In this document: in pieces, positions 55,141-64,000 of the stretch | Layout of the letters: every line of letters begins with the position of its first letter | Position numbering within the stretch: position 1 is the first letter of the stretch | Source: Lentinula raphanica | Taxonomy: Eukaryota; Basidiomycota; Agaricomycetes; Agaricales; Omphalotaceae | Reading direction: 5' to 3' | Length of the DNA: 64,000 nt | NCBI GenBank assembly: GCA_027919835.1 | Contig: JANVFP010000022.1 | Location: 1-64,000 of the forward strand | Notes under the pieces: generated by a model | Seen by the model: the letters and a program-made list of their open reading frames with translations, nothing else | What the model was told of the DNA's origin: nothing | The model's database searches: none | Made by a program: the position numbers and the translations under genes

Positions 55141-57438
55141 GATTTGGCGTTCCCTCATCCTCGCTCTCATTGTAGGCCACGCTCACACCAGATACGTATG
55201 GTCTGATCACCTCTACGACGAACTGGAACATCTCCTCGTCGATCAGCAAGGTTTCAACAGTGGTGCAAATATTAAACGTGCAATTGAGCCATGTACCAAC
55301 TATGTGAACGGACCCCAGACGTTAGGCCGGACAACGGCGGCACAGTGGCTGAGAGTAGCGTTTCGTGAGCAGATTTCTTCTTATGACTCTCTATACCTCC
55401 CATTGTTCAGCTCACAAATGACTCCAGATGACTTCTCCACAGCAGACGTTGCTGCTGGCACGGGTGGTTTAGATGCTTCCATTGGTTGGGAAACAGAAAG
55501 AGAGGAAAATGACGGTAGCGCGTTCAATGATACGCTGAGTTTTTTTGCTCCTTTCGTGAATCGACATGTGTCCAGTACGTATATGAAGTTTTTCAACCTA
55601 GCCTTCTGACTGTGACTAGACCACTCACTATCATTCAAAAGTGGCGGATATGATTGCCCTCGGCGTTATAACGTCTATCGGATCATGCTCCTCTCCCAGT
55701 ATTCACGTTCCTCTGCGCGGGGGTCGCATAGATGCAACCGAGGGGGAGCCTTCGGTGTTCCAGCACCAGAAACAGACATCCAAACCACACTGGATCAATT
55801 TGAACAGGCAGGCTTTAACCAACAGGATAGTATTGTGAGTGAGCTTGATATAATTGTCTTCCCCGTTTGTATGACTGGATCTCTCTGGCAGGCCCTTACT
55901 GCTTGTGGGCATACTCTCGGCAGCGTACACCATGCAGGATTTCCTCAAGTCGGTAAGAACACTGTGCTTTTTTGCTCGTCTCTGGACTCTAATGCCAGAG
56001 CTCGTTGTACTTTAGTCGGTCCAGAAGCGGTGACTCCAAATAACACTGGAGGCGGAGAACATTTTGATTCCACGTTGGATGTATTTGATATTCTTGTGTG
56101 GGTAGTTCATTGAAGGTCCAGGAGCCTGTTTTACCTTTACTTCATTTTCACAGGGTGAATGAATACCTTGAGGGAACGGGTAAACGAGGAGGTATGGTAT
56201 GCGTAGCCTTCTATCCCTCGAGTAGGCTCATCCATTTACACGCTTCCAGGTCCTTTGGTCACTACTGACAATGTCACTGTCCGTTCGGATCTGCGTTTAT
56301 ATGAGTCTGATAACAACGCTACGATGAGGGGGTAAGAGATAAATGACCCATACAGTGTTAAGGACCATGATACTGAAAGTGTGCTTGCGAAGGTTGTCGA
56401 ATTCTACAGAACATTTCGTTTCCAGATGCATTTCTTTGATGGCGCGAATGCTGAACACTGTACCGAGCTCGACAGTCTTGTCAGACGTGATTTCTCCAGT
56501 GGACGTCAAGCCAGTGAATGTTAGCTTGGACTTGATGGAAGATGAATCTGGTCAACACATTCTGTTCTCGGGCTTTATTCGAGTGAGTGCATGTATATAT
56601 ACTCCTGTTTTGCTTTGATATTCATGATATGTTGCTCCATAGCTTCTCTCTACCACATTCTCAGAAAATACAACTCTACAGTAAGTCGTTATTGGGTGTC
56701 TAGGAGAACGTCGGTGATTGATTTGGTTGTTAGAATCTCCTGGCTTGACCGTACCGGCCGCTCTTCATCTGTTTTTGTTACGGAAGCCAAATATGACGCC
56801 GCTGTACAAAAAGGTAGCGGCATGTTTGGGGACACTTTCTTCCACGCCTTCAACACCACAATCGATCCCTCGCTAGGAATTTCGTTTTTCAATGTCACTG
56901 TTAACGATCCGACCACCAATCAAAGCGATGTTTCGGCTGATATTGTCAGCGGCTACCCTATTGAGGACCGTGTATTCCTCATGAAAAGTAGAAGTACCGT
57001 GGACGATGAAGGCAATGCTGGTGTGACTGCGGCGGTAAGGCTCGCAGCGCTTTTTTTGCAGCGACTATCTCACATGTTTCATTCCATTCCCGATCGAAAG
57101 GTGTTCAGTTCATCTTCACAAACGATTCGCAACGTTAGCGCCACGTTCTCGTTCCCAACCCCACAAATAGGTACCTTTCTATTTTCAACATTTAATGAGA
57201 CTACCATCGCTTTGTTTATTCACATCATGATATTCCCCCAGGAACGATGAGCCCAAGCATTAGCACCTTGTCCTTGCAGCTGACATCCTTAAAATCGACT
57301 GATTCGGGATATGCTGTGTTCAATGCTTCAACTCAGCTGCCGTCTGGCATTCCCAACGCTTATCAGATTACGGTTGACGTCGCTGCCAGTCTGGGAGATG
57401 AGGAGATAACGGATACGTTTAGGAGGATTAAATCTTAG
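55141..57438 (+). CDS. Secreted haem peroxidase (plant-peroxidase superfamily), frameshifted
   Basis: About ten exons, roughly 540 residues. Signal peptide MIWRSLILALIVGHAHT. The distal site is AAQWLRVAFHDFSTADV with Arg and His intact (intron 55365-55427 splits the His codon). Then GTGGLDASIGWETEREENDG, MADMIALGVITSIGSC and GGRIDATE; the proximal His is in LTACGHTLGSVHHAGFPQV. A C-terminal domain continues through RCISLMARMLNTVPSS, VDVKPVNVSLDLMED and a final exon ending at 57438. This is not a classical class II lignin or Mn peroxidase because of the extra C-terminal domain. After IDATE the frame changes at a G5 run (55742-55746): one more G would give GGAFGVPAPETD, the expected continuation. 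Either the gene is a fresh pseudogene or the assembly lost a base. Confidence 0.78.
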
Positions 57439-57613
57439 GTTGGGTTGATACTCGATGGCCTCAATGATCGTTGTAAGTATTCTTATATATAGAGCTTTAC
57501 CATACTATATAACACCTTATAACACTGGCAGCTTCGAGGAGCTTCAGTCGGGAAGGAGGATGTAATAATCGTTGCTTAGTCATATGTAAAACTATTTTTG
57601 CCGAGGCGCTCGA

Positions 57614-59173
57614 ATGGTCCACAATTTCCTAACGGGCCCGAGAAACCCCCCTCTCATTGTCAATGACTATCACCGTCTCATGGAAGATAAACGCGCCAAA
57701 ACGTACGCTGTACTTTGTACTCCATCTCAGACAACTTCTAACTCCAGAACAAATAGTCTTCAGGCGCTCTCCACATTCATTGACAAGCAAAGAGCTTTGT
57801 TGACCAGAACTCATGCTGATATCACTCGTCTTAACGAACTGAGAAGTCGAGCAGTGCAACATCCAGAGGAGTTTGAGAGAAATCTTTCCAAAGAAGTGCG
57901 TGTGCACCTGGTCTTCGAATTCTTCTTTCTCATGTTTATGATGCCCCATACAGTTGAATGACGGCGCCTTCAAGCTCAGCGAGCTCGAAGAAGCTGCCGA
58001 TAGCCCTCCCAAAGGAATAGAATGGTCCCTTTTCACAAATCACAGTACGCAACATGTCTTTTGTCTGCATCCCATGTTCTAACTGTGTGCCACACAGATC
58101 CTGCGCCGTTGCAAGCGCTTGCCGCGAAATCTAAACAGCAATCGCCACCGCTTGTCGCATCAACGCCTTCTATATCTGATTTCCAAAGGCATATACGGGA
58201 CGCAAAGTCCCAAATTTTGGATCCGGTCTATTCTAGATGGAACTTATCGTTGAATCCTGTCGTTGAGCGAGAAGACGATGACGAAAAGGGACAACTTCCG
58301 GTGGATCCAGCAGCTCTGAAAAAGGCCAAAGATCGAGAGAAGATTGAAAAACTCAAGAAGAACAGGATTATGCCTTCTGGGCTGACATTCATGCCCTCGG
58401 GTCACAGAACCAGAGGTCCTGGAGGAGTTTTCATTCGACGAGATGTAGTTGACGAAAGTATGGATGTAGACATTTCGCTCGACGTAGATGGCGGCTCTGA
58501 ACACGCTCAACCTTCTCTATCTACCGATTTACCACTTGGTAGCAACGATTCTTCTCCGACGCGCCCACCTTCTATCAAATTGCAGCAGCTTCCAGCAACA
58601 CCTCTTACGCCTATGGATGAATCATCCAGCTTCCAGAAATCGACTTCCTGTCTCAAAGGCTCCAATATGAATTCGTTGGGCGGGAAAGACGTCAAAGCTG
58701 CAAAAAGTCTGCCACCTTCACTGTCGACGCGCCAACGCCGGAGGTCATCCAGGACTGTATCTTCCTGCCCGAATGATATACACGTAGAAACTTCTGCTTT
58801 CCCACCAACCCCAGACTCGATGACTCTCCCGGACAAGGAGCTAGAGCCTGAAGAGTCGTTCGAGAAAGACGACACTCCATCACAACAGGTCCTCGGAAAA
58901 CGTGCGAGACCCAAGTCGGAAACTTACAAGCAAGCCTGGTCTACTTCCGAACAACAGCTGTTGGAAGCTCTTCTAGAGGAGATTCCCGAAGGCGAGAAAA
59001 ATAGGTGTGCAGCTTCATTCGAGAGATCGTTCCCGAGAATACCTCTCACCTTCATTTGATGCCACAGATGGAAGAAAATTTCCAGAGCGATGAACGGAAG
59101 GCGGACCCCGAGACAGGTCGCTAGTCGGGTGCAGAAATACTTTGAAAAACTCAAGAAATTTGGGATAGAGTAA
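57614..59173 (+). CDS. Myb/SANT DNA-binding protein, ZZZ3-like
   Basis: Nuclear protein of about 460 residues in five or more exons. N-terminal helical region (NSLQALSTFIDKQRALLTRT, then HADITRLNELRSRAVQHP) likely coiled coil, a basic motif LMPSG-like (KNRIMPSGLTFMPSGHRTRG), a long Ser/Pro-rich middle, and a C-terminal Myb repeat: KQAWSTSEQQLLEALLEEIP, spliced at AATAG to WKKISRAMNGRRTPRQVASR, then VQKYFEKLKKFGIE and stop. The RT-(A/P)-(K/R)-QVASRVQKYF signature is that of ZZZ3, a subunit of the ATAC histone acetyltransferase complex in animals. The ZZ zinc finger of animal ZZZ3 is absent, as the protein ends right after the Myb repeat. The frame is open across all joins. Confidence 0.8.
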
Positions 59174-59672
59174 GCGAAATGGTACATCCGCTCCCCTTCT
59201 TGGCATGTCCTCCTGCTTGCTTCATCTGTGTTACCTCTTACTTAGTTACTACTACTTTACCTATTATGTTTGTCAACGATGAGGACAATACCCTTCTGTG
59301 CATCACCTACAACTTCGCATACCCTCTTCAACATCACAAGTACTTATATATAATGTACATCTTCATAACGTTATAGTAATTATTTCTGCATCATACATAG
59401 TCTTCAATCCACTCAATTCTTGTAGCATTTCAGTCTTCGACGTTGGTGTTACGAAATGTATTGTTGCTACAATGCTGTTAGTGTGAAGAATCTTCGGAGA
59501 AAAGGGGCTGGTCATCACTTCAGTTGTTCACAGGCATCAACCAGTTCTTGCATTTCTTCCACGTACTCATCACTCCTTCCGTCTTGCCAGCGTATCAACT
59601 GTCCTTGATTCCTTGACACTATTATAACCCACAAACCTTCGATTCAAACCTGCTCAGACTCCAACCGTGAAC
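59174..59672. other. Intergenic, AT-rich, no gene seen
   Basis: 3' flank of the Myb gene and promoter of the PBDC1-like gene. Confidence 0.5.
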
Positions 59673-60644
59673 ATGGCTGGAAAATTTGATCCTCAGAATG
59701 CCCAGAATCTTGTTGAGGTCCGTACGCTCGATGTATCCTCTATCACGATCGTAATCCGATACTGCTATCCCTTTCTAGATTGAGAAACAGTAAGGATATT
59801 ACATCCACGCTTACATTGTGTTCACCACAAGAATTTCGCAGGTTTGCTGTAAAGGCTGTTGAACAGGCTCAGGTGCGTCGACTGCCATTCGAAAGCAACA
59901 ACTACCTCAAACCTGAAGCTATAGACATACTGGAATTTGCTGGCCAAAGTGCAACCAAAAGAACTGCGTCTTACAAAGTAATCCTAGTTGATAGACTTTC
60001 CGAGTTTCGTTTTCTCATAGGCCGCAATTAGGATCGATGATGAGATATTTCAGCATACCATGGAGGCGTTTCCTGAACTTGCTCAAGAGCCTTACGAGAT
60101 TCTGACTAAACTGGATGAAGACTGGATGAAGAGTCCAGAAGGCAAAGAGAGATGGAGGAAGTTTATCACGTCGTACGTCTTAGGAATCGTGCATTTGGTG
60201 GGCTGTGCTTATGGTATCCCTCACCAGGTACGAGAAGAAGGTCAAGGATCACAATTTCGGCTCCCTCATTCGTATGGATGCTAGGGATGAGTACGCTGAG
60301 AAGAACACGATATTCGGTACGACTTTCCGCTTCATGTGTATTGTACACCATCGTTCTGATCCATACGACTAGTCACACGTATCCAGGTATGGCGTGAACT
60401 TTTCTTTCCCTTTGTTCCGTATATTGAACTCCGTTCTGGTTTGCAGTTCTATGCCATCGAGGTACATCGTCCATCTTGTGACATTAACCCATACTCATTA
60501 CCTTTTCTGTCGATATCTTAGATTTCAAGGAACCGACTTGGTCTCAATGACAAGGCTCATGAGCTGGCCAAAGCAGAAAATGAAAAGGAGAAGCTTGAAA
60601 AAGAAAAAGCGGAAGCAAAGAAGAAACAGAAAAAAGTGTCTTAA
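59673..60644 (+). CDS. PBDC1/Ypl225w-like protein (eEF1A chaperone family)
   Basis: About 160 residues in seven or so tiny exons. Read: MAGKFDPQNAQNLVE, IEKQ, FAVKAVEQAQ, TYWNLLAKVQPKELRLTK, IDDEIFQHTMEAFPELAQEP, YEKKVKDHNFGSLIRMDARD, EYAEKNTIF, then RIQFYAIEIARNRLGLND and a Lys/Glu-rich tail (KEKLEKEKAEAKKKQKK) to TAA 60644. The order matches PBDC1, also called polysaccharide biosynthesis domain-containing 1. The yeast member Ypl225w/Chp1 has been reported to act at the ribosome as a folding factor for translation elongation factor eEF1A; the sugar-related name is misleading. No lesion seen. Exons as short as 12 nt make this gene easy to miss. Confidence 0.85.
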
Positions 60645-61740
60645 TAGCGGGGATATTTGGATATATGAGGCATGTATGGTTTTTGAAGACCAGGACAGAC
60701 AGTTGCTCATCTCTGGAGTTTTAGGGACGTATACTTATTGTTAGGTCTATCGATCGTCACATCCAGCATTTGATTCGTATATCATAGTCCTCAATGGTCA
60801 TGATACGCTTTCAACACGTTCATTGTTTTGGAGAAGCAAAATTCTGAACGAATGGATCGCTATGCTATTGAACGTTTTGGTTGCATGAATGTTCTTCTCC
60901 GGATAGAGGAATATAGCGAGTCAGACGTCGGCATACTCCTACCCTGATATGGTCAGTAGCATTCGATCCTCTCGATGCAATGCCCAGAATGTAGATCCGG
61001 AGCCTATGACAGTGTCCACCGCTCCACATACCGCACTCAAGTAGCGGAACAGACAAGCTGTGTGAATGATTGAGAATTTTCTAACTCCATCATCCAGGGA
61101 TCCATTAACTCCCTCTCCTTAACTCCATTCCCCGCTATTCTTGCGGCACCTTTTCCGACTCCGCAAAGCTCTGTTGAGGCCATCGTGTCACGCAATCCCT
61201 AAATTTCTCTCGCTCTGCATTTGTGGTTACGATTGCCAATCTACTCGGGTTTGGATATTCCTACAATCAATGTTTCTTTGGTATTCACAGCATGACCGAC
61301 ATTTCATGTAGGAAGAAAAGGTGATTGTCGGGCCACACATCACTCAAGGATCGTCCTTCTTGTGCTCCATCTGATGCCCCCGAATTTGATGTTCGTCGAG
61401 AACATCGAACACTCGCATCTGGAATCACACATAGTTCGGGTGAGCTTTGCCAGGCCTCAAGTGAATAATGACACACAAAGACGAGGAGCATCTCAAGCTA
61501 GCTGTCCTGGACTCAAAGCGGACTTGGGTTTCCCGCTGATTTCCAGCAGTGCCCATATTTTTGGTTGTGGCGTTGCAGCAAGGAGTCTGTCCCATTCAAC
61601 GCATGCGATCTAATCCTTCATTTGAAGGAACCCTCAATGCTCTACGTCTCAAACATCCTAGTGCGTTAGGTCGTTAGACACTTCTGGCCGAACTCTAATC
61701 GCCAACAGGAACAGAAATCATATTTCCGAAATTATTTCGT
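60645..61740. other. Intergenic, no gene supported
   Basis: Short frames on both strands; nothing with a recognisable domain or consistent splice pattern. Confidence 0.45.
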
Positions 61741-62182
61741 ATGAATGAGCCCACAATTAGAACCCTCATGTGCGAAATATTGGAAGGCGTCGTTGCTGAT
61801 TTTAGAAATGACATTTCGCGGGCGCTAGAAGGTTCGGCCGATAAGTGTTCTACTGATATGTTTTTTTTTCCAACAGAGAATAGCACAGAACCCGCACAAT
61901 CCACCTTTTCAGTGCCACGTTTCGTCGTGAACCTCAAAAACTTTGAAGATCGTGATATCCGTAGTGCCGGATTTTGCAGACTTTGCAGATACTTATTGGA
62001 ATGCCGAGTGCAGTGGAGGTCTTGGAATGACAATGTCGCTGGCAACAGATGCAACTGCGATAGATGATGAGGGCGAGTTCGAATCTCCGGAGCGGTTGAC
62101 TCGACCAAGAACTCCGCGGGGGATCGAGCATATGGCGCTGCAGATTCCCGAGATGATATTCGCATATGATGAGTATATGTAG
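61741..62182 (+). CDS. Possible short hypothetical gene or fragment
   Basis: ATG 61741 opens MNEPTIRTLMCEILEGVVAD; a second overlapping frame runs TYWNAECSGGLGMTMSLATD then TAIDDEGEFESPERLTRPRT to TAG 62182. A splice between them (for example acceptor tttgcag near 61992) would give about 140 residues. No family recognised, and the codon choice does not decide between gene and chance frame. Confidence 0.25.
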
Positions 62183-63348
62183 TACTTATGTTCGGCCACT
62201 AGTCTCCTCATCATTCTCGATTTAGATTTGTCGACTGTCTTTTTGACACTTCAGCGTTCTCCTGAAAGATATCTAATATGTAAATTCTCTGGATGCAGTT
62301 TAGTCAACTTCCCATTACACCCCGAGCTGGAAAGATGTTCAGATCCTGGAAGGTCAGTAGTCAGGACAGTCTTACTTGCGCCCAGCAGTACCTACTGGTG
62401 TACCGCTCCTGTCTTTTGCAATAGCACCCGCAGTTCTAGTTATCGGGAGCTGTGACCGTGACTCTGGCCACCTTCGTCATGGGCTCCATCATCATGAGGC
62501 CCTGAGCTTCATCGCTGCGTCGCGGACCTAAACATGGACCAAAGTGATTTATCCGTGCGATGGTTTATCTCTTCAAGTCCGAAAGGGTTTATTTACACCT
62601 TCGAGTCGCGCCCAAGACCTGGTTCCATACGTCTGAATCGGACATTATCATCATTATCCATGTTGTAGATCATGAGCATATAGAACGCTCAGAGTACCTA
62701 TATATCTGGAGGAGACTGTGGGCCCTCATCTGAACATGATTAAGCCAATCGTGGAAAGGTCAATTGAAGTGCTCGAGTCCGAGTTAGCAAGTCCTGTTCT
62801 GAATCTCTTCGCATATTCGCTGGCTAGTTTGACAGCGATAACTATTCATATCGTTGTTCAAGCTCGGAGCCGCTTCCTGACTATCGCCACTCTCAATGAC
62901 AAAGGATCAGGAATTTTGAAGCAGCTGCAGTAGCGACATTGATTTTTTCTTTCATATTTGCATGAGTAACTTTAGAATGGCAAGCTAGAAGTGAAGCTTC
63001 AGTGCCAGATGGGACGGTAGCCGTTAAGAACGGACAGTCCAGGCTATTGCATTGTACAACAATCGGTAGCACTCAAGTGGGATGTCCACCGAGTCATTTG
63101 AAACTCAGCAGTCATGAAGTCAGTGACCATGGACTAGTAAACCAATGTAACCCAGTGTGTGGACACTGGATAACCGTGAAGACAAGTACTGCCATCGAGC
63201 CCCGAGATCGAATCGGACGAGTTGTTTTGTTCGATTTCCCTAGGAATCAACTTTCCACATGCCATGTTTGATACTTAGCCTTAAGGACGATAACTCACTT
63301 CAAGAGGAAATTTGACTGCCTGATTTCACTAGTAGCCTCCAGACTTCT
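62183..63348. other. Intergenic, no gene supported
   Basis: The best candidate is a 71-codon frame at 62718-62933 (PHLNMIKPIVERSIEVLE...) with an amphipathic and hydrophobic character but no family. Otherwise unstructured. Confidence 0.4.
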
Positions 63349-63362
63349 GGGGGGGGGGGGGG
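63349..63362 (+). repeat. Homopolymer G14
   Basis: Uninterrupted run of 14 guanines, the longest homopolymer I noticed in the window. Confidence 0.85.
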
Positions 63363-64000
63363 TCCTTGCTACAAGTCGTCCAACGCCGGCCCAAGACTAT
63401 CTGCGACAAAAGCTATTCCGACAACGACGTACATATGAGTGTGGGATCTGAATCTTGTTGTTTTGGCTTGATGTCCTAGGGCCCTCGCGAGTAATCGTAC
63501 TGCGCCGATTCCACTTTGTCTCCCTTGAGATCGATACGAGCACGCCTAGTACCTGCAGTGAGCCTCGCTGTCTACAAGTAAAATTTAATCAGAAGCGTGG
63601 CATGATCTACCTCCAAATGATATCACCATAGTGTGAGTATTTCCGGTGACTTTGAGTCTACCAATAGGTCTTGCAGTTATCCAGGAGCTACCCCATATTC
63701 AATCGAGGCTGTCGAAATCTAAGTCACAAACCCCGCATCCAAATTAGAGCTAGAAGCACCTCCGAGACGACAACTAATTATCTTGCCAACGTCAAAATAG
63801 TGTCTGTATCAGAGGGAAGTTCAGTCGAGCTGTGAGGGTAAAAGTCTCCTTGTTTGAAGTATATGGAAATTGTCTTCCAGATGGCCGTAAAGCGGGCATG
63901 CATATTTCTGCCTGCCAAAATAGAATGTCCTGTTTGACCTTTCTCTGGCTTCGTGACGCTCATTGCTCACTAGAATTCAGAGCCTTCCGGAATGGGTTTC
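63363..64000. other. Right window edge, no gene seen
   Basis: No open frame above about 60 codons with supporting features. Confidence 0.45.

Noticed and set aside
1..64000. CRISPR arrays, bacterial operons, riboswitches, rRNA genes
   Set aside because: Nothing with these architectures was seen; spliceosomal introns throughout show eukaryotic nuclear DNA.

Overview
The window reads as nuclear DNA of a mushroom-type basidiomycete (Agaricomycetes). The genes are cut by many 45-70 bp GT..AG introns. The families are typical of that group: a multi-exon laccase paralogue, a CFEM/GPI protein, a GT69 (CAP59-type) glycosyltransferase, an orphan multi-TM protein, an RNAi RNA-dependent RNA polymerase, a secreted haem peroxidase and a Ty1/copia element. 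All calls come from reading the sequence; no database search was run.

The left 11.5 kb is repeat-rich. It opens with the 3' relic of an importin-alpha gene. Next comes a full-length, young Ty1/copia retrotransposon (1949-8530; 276-bp LTRs with one visible difference; 5-bp target duplication GCAAG). Its reverse transcriptase is split by a 1.7-kb insert carrying eleven AGATCT palindromes. Beyond it lie a 20-25 bp minisatellite (about 8.9-9.36 kb), a diverged tandem duplication (9.7-9.95 kb), an exact 188-bp duplication (10386/10836), and a 79-bp hairpin-bearing repeat also found left of the copia element.

From 11.5 kb rightward the window is mostly genic. In order: carnosine N-methyltransferase-like (-), laccase-like protein with a broken trinuclear copper site (+), small secreted protein (+), short unknown gene (+), Zrg17-like cation diffusion facilitator (+), RdRP (-), unresolved secreted-protein locus (+), Ser/Thr-rich mucin-like single-pass membrane protein (-), WW-domain protein (-), serine-protease-like pseudogene (+), membrane-anchored SGNH hydrolase (-), RWD/DUF1115 protein (-), CAP59-like glycosyltransferase (-), imidazolonepropionase-like amidohydrolase (+), 3-ketosphinganine reductase-like SDR (-), multi-TM protein (+), COP9 signalosome subunit 1 (+), CFEM protein (+), haem peroxidase with one frameshift (+), ZZZ3-like Myb/SANT protein (+) and PBDC1/Ypl225w-like protein (+). 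The last 3 kb hold no convincing gene.

The genes do not form one pathway cluster. They mix housekeeping, secretory/cell-surface and oxidative-enzyme functions. The strongest unusual signals are the laccase paralogue that lost three copper-binding histidines and, apparently, both partners of one disulfide; the AGATCT-dense insert inside the copia element; the copia start codon lying inside its tRNA primer site; the altered catalytic residues of the SDR; and two separate one-base homopolymer deletions that could be either mutations or assembly errors.
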